This document shows, piece by piece, positions 17,103 through 26,821 of a DNA stretch of 64,000 nucleotides. The notes beneath the pieces are model-generated. The model searched no databases. It was not told where the DNA came from and saw only the letters and a program-made list of their open reading frames with translations. The position numbers were made by a program, and so were the translations under genes. Origin of the DNA: Blastococcus sp. CPCC 205250 (GTDB lineage Bacteria > Actinomycetota > Actinomycetes > Mycobacteriales > Geodermatophilaceae); assembly GCF_019799925.1 (NCBI RefSeq), contig NZ_JABGCG010000014.1, forward strand, positions 62,001 to 126,000, read 5' to 3'. How positions within the stretch are numbered: position 1 is the stretch's first letter; each line of letters begins with the position of its first letter.

Positions 17103-19823
17103 TCAGTGAGCGACCCGGCAGAGCGACTTCACGTCGCAACGGCGGCAGACAGCGCCCGGCTTGGGCGGGTAGTGTCTCTGCCGAAGGCCCTCGAGCACGG
17201 TCCCGACCTTCGCCTCGGCGGCCGCTATGGCGCCGGTATGCACCTCGACGGCGTCCCGCGACCCCTTCTTCAGGTCGTGCACGTAAGCACCACGGACGTC
17301 GAGCCCCTCGCGGCGTCCGGCGTCGGCGTACACCTGGAGCTGCAAGTCGTGGCCACCGGCCTCACCGGTCGACGTCTTGTAATCGACGATCGCGAGCCCG
17401 GTGGTGACGCCGCCTTCCTGGTCGAGGATGACGTCAGCCCGGCCAGATACCACCGCGTCGCCGAGATGAAGCTCGAACGGTCGTTCCGTCATCCACACCC
17501 GCTGCAGGTCCGACGAGTGGTCAGCGATGTAGCGGTTGACGAGGCGCCGGGCGGCGTCCTTCATCTCTTTGTGGGCCGCCTTGTTGGCTGCCGGGAGGAA
17601 GAGCTCCTCGTCGAGGATCTTGTCCACCGTGGTGGAGTCGGGGGCCGACCCGGTCGCCTTGGTGTGCTCGGCGATGGTCCGCATGACGTGATGCACGGCC
17701 TTGCCGTAGCCGAGCTCGGGAGCGAGCGTCGGCTGGAAGCCGAGGACCGTCCGTAGGCGGTAGGCCAAGCCGCACTCGTCGTAGGCGGCCAGCTCGCTGA
17801 AGGTGACCTGCAGCAAAGCGGCGCCGTCCGCGCCCGCCGAGTTCAACGCTGGCACCTGGAGCGGCGAGGCGACAAGGAGGCCGCCCGGCATCTCGTCCCA
17901 GTACGGAGACGATGCAACCCGGTTCTTGGTCACCCGCTCGTGACGGGACAGGGAAAGCCAGTCCCGGGCTCGGGTCATCGCCACGTAGAACAGCCGGCGT
18001 TCGTCGGCGTCCGAGCCCTCGTAGCGATCAGCGTCGAACAGGGTCCGATTGATCAACCACGGCCGCACCTGCCCCGTCCGCCGCGATGGGAAGCGCCCCT
18101 TCGTCAGGGAGGGCACGAAGACCGCAGGCCACTCGAGGCCCTTGGCACTGTGCACCGTCGTCAGGTCAACGGCATCAGTGTGGACGTCCGGTTCGCCGTC
18201 AAAGCCCTCGTAGGCGCCGTTGGCGTAGTTGACGATGTGGATCGCGAGATTCTTGTAGTACCAGACGCCGCGGTCCTGGCCACCGACTTGCTCACCCGAT
18301 GCTGCATCGTCCGGACGTGCCCGGCGCCGGACCGACTCATAGTCGGCGAGAAGCGTGGTGAACCGCGCCAGCGTGCCGAGGCGAGCGATGGACCGGGGGT
18401 CGTCGTGGTCCCACTGCTTACACCCGAGGACGTCGACGAGCTCATAGAAGTCACGGACGAGGTCAACGCGACGCGACTCCTGGGTCACGGCGTTCTTCCA
18501 CTGGCGGAGGAGCTGCCGGACCTGGCTTCCGACTCCCGAAGCAAGTCCGAAGGCGAGCGCGTAGCCCGCGACGAGGTCGTCCTCCGTGACCGCCTGCGAC
18601 TGCACGCCGAAGCCCGCTGGCCGGTAATCGAAGTCGACCAGCCAGCAGTAGGTCTTGCCGAGGACTTCGGCCTCCGCCCGGTCGAAGAGGCCGGTACGGC
18701 CGGCCGGCTGGACCGGCACCCGCGCATCCTCGAGAGCCTGCAGCAGAGCGGGGTAGCTCGTGCGGCTGCGCACCAGGATCGCGATGTCTCGGTAGGCAAG
18801 TCCCTGGCGGTGCAGATGGACGACGGCGTCCGCGATCTCGGCGGCCTCGTCCTCCTCGTACTCCTCGAACCACGTCACGACCTCTGTGCCCATGGCCGGC
18901 CGGGTGGCGGTCATGACCTTGGCGAGACGGCCGGGGATGGACTGCGCGAAGGCGTCTGCGGTGTCAACGATGGTGGGGCGGCTGCGGCGGTTGGCCGTAA
19001 TAGAGAAGGACGCGACGTTGGGATACCGCTGGGCGAACGAGGTGATGTTGCCGACGTCAGATCCGCGCCAGCCGTAGATTGCTTGATCGTCGTCTCCCAC
19101 CACGACCAGGCTGACCTTGGGTCCGGTCAGCCGCTGAATGAGCGCTTCCTGGGCTGGATTGACGTCCTGATACTCGTCGACGATCAAGTGGCGCAGGTCG
19201 GCGAGGACGCTGTCGCGTACCTCTGGCTTGTCGAGCTCGGCTACGGCGCGGGCGATCTGCTGGCCATAGGTCAGGAGCCGGTACTTCTCGAGCGCGGCGT
19301 AGTAGCGCTCGAGAACGCTTCGAAACGGGTCCTGTAGCTGGCTCGGGACGATGAGCTCGTTCTCGACGACGTCCAGGTTCTCGAGGAACGCCCGGATGGA
19401 CTTGAAGAGCGTTCCGCTGATGTCCTTGATCTGCAGCCGGGTCGCCTCGCGGACGAGGAAGGCTGTCAGCTGGTTCTCGTCGAGGACGTCGTAGGTCTCG
19501 TATCGGGGGACGTACGTCTGAAGCAGCCGGAAGCAGTACGCGTGGATCGTCCCCACATAGAGCCCGCCGAGCCGGTCGAGGGCCTGCGGGCCTAGCCGCT
19601 CGGCCACGCGCGCGCTGATGCGCTCCTTGAGCGAGGCCGCGGCGCGCTCGGTGAACGTGAAGGCGACGATGCTGCTGGCCGGCTCCCCCTCGGCCAGTAG
19701 CGCGGCCACCCGCTGGGAGACGACCTCGGTCTTGCCGGAGCCAGCGCTCGCGATGATCTGGACGTGGCTGCCGCGGTGCTGAACGGCGGCTAGCGCTTGT
19801 CCTTCGAGAAGTGGAGCTGACAT
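17103..19823 (-). CDS. UvrD/AddA-like helicase with C-terminal Cys-cluster nuclease, 906 aa
   Basis: This is an SF1A ATP-dependent DNA helicase with a RecB-family nuclease at the C-terminus. Seen motifs are Walker A SAGSGKT (about 26-33), DEYQDVNPAQE, GDDDQAIYGWRG, SAKGLEWPAVF and YVAMTRARD. The nuclease part has GRADVILD and then IVDYKTST near 814. Four cysteines (YDEC near 683 and CRRCDVKSLC at the C-terminus) fit the Fe-S clamp of AddB-type nucleases. Helicase and nuclease on one chain suggests end resection or destruction of invading DNA. The start has AGGGGGATGCC upstream. It is last in a minus-strand series after the RecQ and coiled-coil genes, 78 bases from the latter. Confidence 0.88.
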   Translation of the reverse strand: MSAPLLEGQALAAVQHRGSHVQIIASAGSGKTEVVSQRVAALLAEGEPASSIVAFTFTERAAASLKERISARVAERLGPQALDRLGGLYVGTIHAYCFRLLQTYVPRYETYDVLDENQLTAFLVREATRLQIKDISGTLFKSIRAFLENLDVVENELIVPSQLQDPFRSVLERYYAALEKYRLLTYGQQIARAVAELDKPEVRDSVLADLRHLIVDEYQDVNPAQEALIQRLTGPKVSLVVVGDDDQAIYGWRGSDVGNITSFAQRYPNVASFSITANRRSRPTIVDTADAFAQSIPGRLAKVMTATRPAMGTEVVTWFEEYEEDEAAEIADAVVHLHRQGLAYRDIAILVRSRTSYPALLQALEDARVPVQPAGRTGLFDRAEAEVLGKTYCWLVDFDYRPAGFGVQSQAVTEDDLVAGYALAFGLASGVGSQVRQLLRQWKNAVTQESRRVDLVRDFYELVDVLGCKQWDHDDPRSIARLGTLARFTTLLADYESVRRRARPDDAASGEQVGGQDRGVWYYKNLAIHIVNYANGAYEGFDGEPDVHTDAVDLTTVHSAKGLEWPAVFVPSLTKGRFPSRRTGQVRPWLINRTLFDADRYEGSDADERRLFYVAMTRARDWLSLSRHERVTKNRVASSPYWDEMPGGLLVASPLQVPALNSAGADGAALLQVTFSELAAYDECGLAYRLRTVLGFQPTLAPELGYGKAVHHVMRTIAEHTKATGSAPDSTTVDKILDEELFLPAANKAAHKEMKDAARRLVNRYIADHSSDLQRVWMTERPFELHLGDAVVSGRADVILDQEGGVTTGLAIVDYKTSTGEAGGHDLQLQVYADAGRREGLDVRGAYVHDLKKGSRDAVEVHTGAIAAAEAKVGTVLEGLRQRHYPPKPGAVCRRCDVKSLCRVAH

Positions 19824-19901
19824 GGCATCCCCCTGCGATGTCGGACGACGGAACTCAAGAGGCGGCGGAGACTCCTCGAGTCGCCGACCTGAGCTGCGGT
19901 G

Positions 19902-20483
19902 TCATGAGATGAGGCCGAACTTCCTCCGCAGTCGGGGAGTGAGCTGGCCATCAAGTCGCCGCCAGGTTTCGTCCCGCTCTGCCAGCTGCTCCTGCAGCTG
20001 GGCGCTGCGATCAAGGCGCTGAGCCATAGTCGCGATGTCACTTCGCAGGTCGCTTAGCGAGGTCACGACAGAACTGACCTGAGCCTCCAAGGACGTCATT
20101 CCCGCCGTCACCCGTGCTTGCTCCTCGGCAATCTGCGTGACCCGGCGTCCATGCTCGTCGACCTGCTGTCCCAGCCGGCTGACGTGCTCGTTCACCTGGC
20201 TGAGATCCGTGCTGCCGAGGAATGTCGCTGCCGTATCCAGCGCAGCAGCCGTCGTTGAGTGCGCAGCCTCGGTCGTCGACGTGGACTCGGCGACTCGAGC
20301 CACCAGCGCGGTGAGAGCCTCCGCAGCTTGCTCAATCGACGCCGCGGCAGCGTTGGCGGTGTCCCGCGCGAGGGACAGAGCCCGGAGCTGTTCCGCAGCC
20401 TGTGCCAGCGCCTGTTCCGCGTCGGAGTAGCGGCGCAGCACCGCATCGACCGTCAATCCCGTGGGCGTCGCACTCACGTCCAT
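19902..20483 (-). CDS. Coiled-coil hypothetical protein, 193 aa
   Basis: Almost the whole chain is an Ala/Glu/Gln-rich heptad-type helix (AEQALAQAAEQLRALS, ASIEQAAEALTALVARVAE, DEHGRRVTQIAEEQARV). A short basic C-terminus (LTPRLRRKFGLIS) follows. It has no catalytic motif, signal peptide or membrane segment. The ATG overlaps the end of the RecQ-like gene by ten bases, so it is translated with it. A likely role is a structural or bridging subunit linking the RecQ-like helicase and the AddA-like helicase-nuclease on either side. This is inference from position only. Confidence 0.6.
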   Translation of the reverse strand: MDVSATPTGLTVDAVLRRYSDAEQALAQAAEQLRALSLARDTANAAAASIEQAAEALTALVARVAESTSTTEAAHSTTAAALDTAATFLGSTDLSQVNEHVSRLGQQVDEHGRRVTQIAEEQARVTAGMTSLEAQVSSVVTSLSDLRSDIATMAQRLDRSAQLQEQLAERDETWRRLDGQLTPRLRRKFGLIS

Positions 20484-23400
20484 GCTCCTTCTGTCGTGGC
20501 CTGCGCAATGCGTTCGAACGAGTTCCTGAGACGGCTGGGGAGCAGTACCGCTGCGAAGGTGGGCGCGTCCGTCTCCACCCCGCTGGCTGCGACCGCGTCC
20601 ATGACGGCGCTCTCAGGGAGCGCCCCGGCGGCGAGCGCTGACGCGGTCGCGACGGCGGCCGCTTCAGCGTGCTTGCTCCTGGCGCACTGGCGAAGGAGCC
20701 ACTCGACCAGCGACTCGAGATCGCTCGCGGAGCAGTCGTAACGCAGGTGTGCCGACCGTATTGCCGCTTCAATATTGGATGAGAACTCACGGAGCTCACC
20801 CGAGGGATCGAAGGCTTCCGCGAGGGCCCTAGCCAGCAGAAGGCCTGGGTGATCCGGATACGACCCGAGCAGCCGCGCGGCTCCTCCCCGCCATTCGCGC
20901 GCCTCCTCCACCGTGGCGACGGAGTCGAGAGCCGCGTACCACGACTCGAAAGTGAATGGCTCGTCGTCAATCAGACGCTCGAGTAGGGGAGCGATGTCGC
21001 CCTCGGTCAGGTATTCCAGGATGCGCTGCCGCAGCTGGGCGTCATCGCTGCACTCACGGGCAGCCAGCCACATCTCGCGAAGTGATCGCCTTCGGGCCCG
21101 TTCGACGGTGTCGTACACGAACTCGATGAGAAGCTCAGCGCAGGCGAGAACCACCTCGCGGGGCTTCTCGAATGACCTCTCGTCGAGCGCTCGCCGAATG
21201 ACCGGCACGCGCCCTGGCTGGGACATCTCGACGTAGGTCAGGAACGAGGTGATGATGTCGTGGCCCGCGCCACCGGAGAGTCGGAGATCGAACTTCTTCC
21301 CGCCCCAGTCGACGAGGTAGTCGTCGACGACTCCGAGGATGACGAGCCGATGCAATGCCCGCTCGCGAGAACCCCGATCGGCACTCATCGGCACAGCGAC
21401 AGAACGAGGCAGGTCGAGGTCCCCGATCACGTCGATCAGATCAGCGATCTGTGCCAGCTCCTCCGTCACGCCGGTGAAGGTGTTCAGGTGGAAGAACAGC
21501 ATGCGCTGCACGTCGTCGGCGTCGGCGCGCGCTGTCCTGTCCCGGCCCTCACGTGCCGTCTGGAGGTCCGCATCCTCGTCGAGGATCCGGCGTGTATGCG
21601 ATTCATCGAACTCACTGAAGACGAGGACGCACCGCGCGGGCTCGCGGTCACGACCCGCTCGACCGACCTCCTGGTAGTAGGACTCGATCGAACCCGGTAT
21701 GCCGTAGTGGACGACGTACCGGATGTTCGGCTTGTCGATGCCCATTCCAAACGCCTTGGTGGCCACCAGAACTGGCGCCTCGTTGCTCTTGAAGCGTCGC
21801 GCGTTGTCGCGCTTGACGGTCTCCCAGCGTCCCGCCTCCATCCCCCGGGGCGCGCTACCCGAGAAGAAGGGGGTGGGAGAGCCGGTCAGCGCGGTAATCC
21901 GCTGAGCCACCGTCGTCACGCCGTAGTCCCCGTTGACGTGTGGCACGAAGACGACTCCCGACATCGTCCGGTCACCGCGGGCGCGGTAGAACTCGTTGGC
22001 AGTCATCGCAAACGCCCCGGGGAGCGCACGGAGCACTCCGGACAGAGTTGCGCTTGCTTCGCCCGGCATGGTGCGTCGGATGTCGAAGGCCAGCTCCGGC
22101 CTGTCGAACGTCGCTGGCTTGACGAGGCTGTTCTCGGTTTGATTGGTGATCGTCAGCTCGTTGAGAACATCCCGCAGCACGGCGCGAGAAGCGGTGCCCG
22201 TCAAAGCCAGCAAAGGCGGTGCGGTGTCGCGGGAGTCTCGGCATACGCGGCGCAACACCCGGCCGAGGTTGAGATAGGACGTGCGAAAGTCATGGCCCCA
22301 CTCGGAGACGCAGTGGGCCTCGTCCACCACGCCCAGGTTGATGGGTGTGACGGCACTGAGCTCTCTCAGAGCGTCCCTGAAGCTCTGCTGCTGCAGCCGC
22401 TCCGGAGCCACGAAGATGAACAGTGCGTCGCCGGCTGCGACCTGCTCGAGCGCTCCAACCGTGTCGCCCGAGGCCGTTGTCTGACTGGAGATGCCGACTG
22501 CACGATCGATTCCGTGGCTCCGAAGCCCCTCGATCTGGTCCTCGATGAGCGCGACCAGCGGATCGACGACAAGGGTCCGGCCAGGAAGGCACAGTCCGGC
22601 CAACTGGTAGATCAGGCTCTTCCCTGCGCCAGTCGGCAGCAGGACCGCGCAGTCGCGTCCGTGGAGGACTTCCCGCACAGCCTCGAGTTGGCCCTCGCGG
22701 AAACCTGGCTTGGCGAAGACGCTCTGCAGGAGGAGCTCGAGCGCCTCGTCGGCACGTCCTTCATCGACGTGTGGGGGCACGCGTTCTGCCGGTTCAACGG
22801 CGCTTTCCAACAAGGCGACCGGGAGGTCTGCGCTGCGGATGACGATCGCCGGAACCACGTCGGATTCCGGTAGTGCGACCAGTGGGCCCCACTGAGTCTG
22901 CAGGCGAATGACGACGTCCGCCGGTTCATCACCTACCTCGGCGGCGGACTCCTGAAATCGGAGCCCGTCCCGCGTCAACCTCAGAGTTTGCCCGTTGCCG
23001 CGAAAGGCCACTGTCTGGGGACAGATGTCGCCTCCCCAGAGCGTGTCAACAGCTGCGAATACGTCGAGGTAGGCGGACACCCAGCGCCATGACTCGAGCG
23101 GACATTCCACGGACACAACCCAGGTGTCCCCGGCAAGGAACCCCGTCGCTACGCCTTCGAGCAGGCTCAGCATGAGGCGGTGTGCCTGAACGGCGCCGTG
23201 CGAGAGCACATGAGGCTCGGAGGTCGCGAGTGAGACCTCGAGTGCCCCAAGTGCGTCAGTCGCTCCCGAACGGACAGCGCTAGCGGGTATGCGGACGGCG
23301 GGGATGCCAACGGAGGCCAGTGCTTGATCGCGCTCGTCGTCCACCTCTTGAGCTGCGGAGTGCTGGATGCCATCGACCTCGACGACTTTGTGGCCTGACG

Positions 23401-24202
23401 GGGTCGGCACAAGGAAGTCGACGCGGCGATCGCCTACCGCGTCGAGTCCGCGGCCCCGCAGGATCTGATCGAGCGGCGCTTGTGGGGTGATGAATGACCC
23501 ACTTGCTCCCAGCGCAGGCGCCAGGTGCTCATGCAGAAATATGGACTCCTCGACGCTGTCCGAGATGAGCCCTGACTCAAGAGAGCCAGCGGCTCGCCAA
23601 AGCGTCATAGCTTCCTGTGGGAGGCGCCGCACCAACGTGGGGCTGAGCGTGCCGGCGGAGTCTCGGTAGGGGACGTCCGCGTCATCGAGGATCCGGCGCT
23701 CGACCGCCGGTGGCACGGGTGGTGCGGATCCTCGTGTGAGGATTTTGCGCATCATCCCCAGGACGCGTTGCGAGTGCGCGTCTGCAGGCTCGTAGCTCGG
23801 CAGATCCTCGACCGCAATCCAGGACACCCCGTAGTACCGCTGAACGGTCCCTCGCAGCTCGTTCGACCAACTGCGCAGGCTGGCACCGCCAGCCATGTAC
23901 CGGCACAGCCATCCCTCCCGAGCCATTGCCCCGTCTCGCCAGGTGACCTTGCGCGGGAGCCCTGCTCTGGGCGGCACGGTCCGAGTGGCCGATCCCGCGC
24001 GGGGCGAGGTTTCAGCCGGCTCAAGCGAGAACGTGCTGTGTGTCTCGCCCTTGCGCCAAGCCGAGCATCCCCAGAACTGTCCGCCGGCGTTGGGACCACG
24101 CCGAGCCGTGCGCAGGACCATGTGTGCGCCGCACTCTTCGCACGTCGGCGGGTCTGCCTGCTCTGCGCCGTCAGTCGAGTGCGGCAGGAAGTCGTCGGAC
24201 AT
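20474..24202 (-). CDS. RecQ-like helicase with topoisomerase zinc finger and Vsr-like region, 1242 aa
   Basis: Domains in order are: a topoisomerase-type zinc finger with CEEC and WGC (residues 21-46); an unassigned region; a Vsr/DUF559-like segment near 260-320 (VDFLVP, then VVEVDGIQH and VPAVRIPASAV-type strands); a RecQ helicase core with LLPTGAGKS near 520, DEAH near 626 and the RecQ signature QEVGRAGRD near 837; and a 350-residue helical C-terminus. RecQ proteins unwind branched DNA 3' to 5'; the added finger and nuclease-like fold suggest targeting and cutting. I prefer the ATG at 24202 (MSDDFLPHS); the frame continues to 24274 and no start has a good ribosome binding site. It is 111 bases from the DUF2075 gene upstream. 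Confidence 0.85.
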   Translation of the reverse strand: MSDDFLPHSTDGAEQADPPTCEECGAHMVLRTARRGPNAGGQFWGCSAWRKGETHSTFSLEPAETSPRAGSATRTVPPRAGLPRKVTWRDGAMAREGWLCRYMAGGASLRSWSNELRGTVQRYYGVSWIAVEDLPSYEPADAHSQRVLGMMRKILTRGSAPPVPPAVERRILDDADVPYRDSAGTLSPTLVRRLPQEAMTLWRAAGSLESGLISDSVEESIFLHEHLAPALGASGSFITPQAPLDQILRGRGLDAVGDRRVDFLVPTPSGHKVVEVDGIQHSAAQEVDDERDQALASVGIPAVRIPASAVRSGATDALGALEVSLATSEPHVLSHGAVQAHRLMLSLLEGVATGFLAGDTWVVSVECPLESWRWVSAYLDVFAAVDTLWGGDICPQTVAFRGNGQTLRLTRDGLRFQESAAEVGDEPADVVIRLQTQWGPLVALPESDVVPAIVIRSADLPVALLESAVEPAERVPPHVDEGRADEALELLLQSVFAKPGFREGQLEAVREVLHGRDCAVLLPTGAGKSLIYQLAGLCLPGRTLVVDPLVALIEDQIEGLRSHGIDRAVGISSQTTASGDTVGALEQVAAGDALFIFVAPERLQQQSFRDALRELSAVTPINLGVVDEAHCVSEWGHDFRTSYLNLGRVLRRVCRDSRDTAPPLLALTGTASRAVLRDVLNELTITNQTENSLVKPATFDRPELAFDIRRTMPGEASATLSGVLRALPGAFAMTANEFYRARGDRTMSGVVFVPHVNGDYGVTTVAQRITALTGSPTPFFSGSAPRGMEAGRWETVKRDNARRFKSNEAPVLVATKAFGMGIDKPNIRYVVHYGIPGSIESYYQEVGRAGRDREPARCVLVFSEFDESHTRRILDEDADLQTAREGRDRTARADADDVQRMLFFHLNTFTGVTEELAQIADLIDVIGDLDLPRSVAVPMSADRGSRERALHRLVILGVVDDYLVDWGGKKFDLRLSGGAGHDIITSFLTYVEMSQPGRVPVIRRALDERSFEKPREVVLACAELLIEFVYDTVERARRRSLREMWLAARECSDDAQLRQRILEYLTEGDIAPLLERLIDDEPFTFESWYAALDSVATVEEAREWRGGAARLLGSYPDHPGLLLARALAEAFDPSGELREFSSNIEAAIRSAHLRYDCSASDLESLVEWLLRQCARSKHAEAAAVATASALAAGALPESAVMDAVAASGVETDAPTFAAVLLPSRLRNSFERIAQATTEGAWT

Positions 24203-24313
24203 GGTGAGCCGACGGTATGGGGACATGCGAAACGAAACCAGGGCGCTTCTTGCCAATCCACCCGTAATGGTCACGGCAACGCCGTCGAGCCAGACCTGCT
24301 CCCTGGAGGGAGC

Positions 24314-26197
24314 TCACGAGGTGTGTTGATCCCTCGCGACGAGTCGGTGCAGGAGAGCCTGGGTCTCGGCATCCGTTGAGAACAGGAGCGTCCCCCGCAT
24401 TCCTCTGCTCAACAGCACCTTGTAGACGTTGCGAACCAGGGCATCGAACTCCTGGGCGCTGACCTTCCTGGCGTTCCGGAAGTCGGGATCGCGGTTGGCG
24501 GACCGGACCGCGACCCAGCGGTCGGTGCGCCACACAAGGTCTGGGCCCATAAGGACGCCGTTCCAGTCGTACTCGAACCCCTGGGCGGTGTAGACGCAGC
24601 CGACCTGACCGAAGCCGGCCGGTTCGCTCGCCCACAACGCCGCCGGGGGAGCGCCGCCGACCGAGCGGTCTCCCTTGAGATTCCATGGGCGTGCCCACGC
24701 ATCGATCCGGACGTCGGGCACGAGGCTGCCGTCCTTCCGAGGGTCGCTCCACGGCCAGCAGTAGCCGGCTGCCATACGGGCGCCGTAGTGCTCCTCGAGC
24801 TTCGCTGCCAGCGCTGCCTCCATCGCCGAGGGCGACTCGACGACGTGCACCTCGAACTTCGGGTCGCCCTCCCACGGGATCGGGCCTCCTGCCCGCAGCC
24901 CGAGTAGCCGCTCGACCCAGTCGATGTACGCCTCGGACCCGCCGCACCGATACTGGGCGCTCAGGTCGACGTGGTGCACGTCGATGCCGCGCTGGCGGGC
25001 GGCCTTCTCGATGTCCTCCACAGTGCCGAGCTCACCGGGGCGCACGACCTGGTTCTCGTCTAGCAGGAAGACCGGCACACGAGCCGCATCGATCAGCTCA
25101 TCCACCTGCGCCTTGCCGGAGCGGTGTTCGGCCTTGGTCCACCGGTTCGCGGAGGTCTCGCGAAGCCGGTGCGCCTCGTCGGCGATGAGGACGTCGAACC
25201 CGTTCTTGTCGGCGTCCATGAAGCTGTTGAAGTACTTGAACAGCGACTGCACCTGACGGGAGCCGGCCCCGGCCACTCGGCGGAGCGTCTGAGTGAAGGA
25301 CCTCGAGCCGGTGGCGTGGATGGCTGACCGGCCTCGCCGGTTCAACTCGCCCAGGAGGGACAGGGCGATGACGCTCTTCCCGCTGCCGGGGCCGCCGGAC
25401 ACGATCACGACGCTCTTGTGGTCACCGGCCCGCGCCTTTTCGACCTCGTGCATGACGAGGTCGAAGGCCACGCGCTGTTCGTCGAGCAGCACGAACTGCT
25501 CGCGGCGGCGGACCTCCTCAGCGGCGACCGCCATAAGTTGCTTGCTGGGAGCGATCGCCGAGTGCAGTAGCCGGTCGGCGTACGCACTTCCGTCCGCGGG
25601 TGCCAGGCGGCTGCGCAGGAAGTCCAGCCACTCGCCGCGGTTCTGCTTGGTGAAGAGCCGGCCGAGTTCGTCCTGCGGATAGTCGTACAGCGCACCGACG
25701 CTCGTGGTGGTCGCGTTGTGCAGGTAGGCGGCACCCGCCAGGACGTCCGTTGTCCCGTGAAGCACGGACGTGAAGTCGAGCAGGTACTCACCGTACGAGC
25801 GGACCTGAGCGACCGGATGCAGGATCGGCCGCGGCCCATACGAGGGCTGGAGGACGAGCTCGGGGTCGTCCTCGAAGCGCTCGGCCTCCGACCACTGCTT
25901 GAGCTCGACGATCACGTACGAGGGCGCGTCGCGGCGCGGGTGACGACCGGCGAGGACGACGTCGATCCGCTTGCTGCTCAGTGGCAGCTGGTACTCCAAG
26001 AACACGTCTACTCGGTCGAGGTCGGCCTGGACGAGGTCGTCAGCGAGAACGCGAAGACTGGCGTCCCAGGACCGCAGCTCGGCCGCGGAGGGCCGGCGTT
26101 TCATCTGGAACGACATCTGCTCCGCGAGGACGGCGGCCACCTGGCCGTCACGGACCAGGTCGGCAAGGCCTCGCGCTGTGGTGCGCAGAAGGGGCAA
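24314..26197 (-). CDS. DUF2075 P-loop helicase with N-terminal nuclease-like domain, 627 aa
   Basis: The N-terminal 130 residues look like a PD-(D/E)XK fold (KRIDVVLAG, then YVIVELKQW near 97). From about residue 240 a DUF2075 SF1-type ATPase follows, with GGPGSGKS near 269, a DEAH box (LIADEAHRLRE) and VYTAQGFEYDWNGV near the C-terminus. Related proteins are annotated as DNA/RNA helicases of defence islands. The start is TTG at 26197, with CGGAG seven bases upstream and no better codon nearby. It leads the minus-strand arm of the island and is divergent from the broken MazG gene. Confidence 0.82.
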   Translation of the reverse strand: MPLLRTTARGLADLVRDGQVAAVLAEQMSFQMKRRPSAAELRSWDASLRVLADDLVQADLDRVDVFLEYQLPLSSKRIDVVLAGRHPRRDAPSYVIVELKQWSEAERFEDDPELVLQPSYGPRPILHPVAQVRSYGEYLLDFTSVLHGTTDVLAGAAYLHNATTTSVGALYDYPQDELGRLFTKQNRGEWLDFLRSRLAPADGSAYADRLLHSAIAPSKQLMAVAAEEVRRREQFVLLDEQRVAFDLVMHEVEKARAGDHKSVVIVSGGPGSGKSVIALSLLGELNRRGRSAIHATGSRSFTQTLRRVAGAGSRQVQSLFKYFNSFMDADKNGFDVLIADEAHRLRETSANRWTKAEHRSGKAQVDELIDAARVPVFLLDENQVVRPGELGTVEDIEKAARQRGIDVHHVDLSAQYRCGGSEAYIDWVERLLGLRAGGPIPWEGDPKFEVHVVESPSAMEAALAAKLEEHYGARMAAGYCWPWSDPRKDGSLVPDVRIDAWARPWNLKGDRSVGGAPPAALWASEPAGFGQVGCVYTAQGFEYDWNGVLMGPDLVWRTDRWVAVRSANRDPDFRNARKVSAQEFDALVRNVYKVLLSRGMRGTLLFSTDAETQALLHRLVARDQHTS

Positions 26198-26332
26198 GGA
26201 CAGTCTCCGGGCAGCACGAATCGACTCGTGCGGGTGGAGGCATGTCCAAGGGAACGGAAGCCTGTCGGGCCGCTGACGAGCACACTAATCGCCACGGATG
26301 CCGAGGTCGTCTCGATACTCGAGTCGTGTCGT

Positions 26333-26673
26333 GACATCGAGGACCTGACCCGGCGGATGCGGACCTTCACCGAGGAGCGGGACTGGGCAGATTCCACGAC
26401 CCGAAGTCGCTGACGTTGGCGCTCGTCGGGGAGGTGGGCGAGTTGGCTGAGCTCCTCCAGTGGTTGCCCTCGCTTGAGCAGGCGGATGCGGTCCGCCAAC
26501 AGCCGCTGCAGGACCGGCTGGCGGAGGAGATGTCGGACGTCCTGCTCTACCTCCTGCGCTTGGCGGACGTCGTCGGCGTTGACTTGACCGAGGCTGCGCG
26601 GGACAAGCTCGCGAGGAACGAACAGCGCTTCCCGCCCGACAGGTACCGCGGCACGGCGCCCGTCAGGCCCTGA
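26333..26673 (+). pseudogene. MazG-like nucleotide pyrophosphohydrolase, frameshifted
   Basis: Two adjoining frames together make one MazG-like protein. The first encodes DIEDLTRRMRTFTEERDW and runs into a stop. The second begins FHDPKSLTLALVGEVGELAE and continues through EMSDVLLYLLRLADVVGVD to the C-terminus. The family normally reads RDW-x-x-FHDPK without a break, and here one base is missing around 26389-26395. The helices carry the metal-binding EVGELAE and EMSDVLLY motifs of dNTP pyrophosphohydrolases. No in-frame ATG or GTG lies at the expected start, so the 5' end may also be damaged. Either this is a recent pseudogene or a sequencing indel. Intact, it would hydrolyse a nucleoside triphosphate. 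Confidence 0.7.
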
Positions 26674-26821
26674 ACGACCGCAGGTCAACCCGTCCAGTCA
26701 CGGCGGAGCCCTGCCGATAGAGGAGTCGCCGGCTCGAACCCGCCGGCACAGCGAGCACGGCCCAACGGGCTTCCGTCAGGACATGCCCTCACCCGCTGCG
26801 ATCTTCGGACGGCGTGGATGA

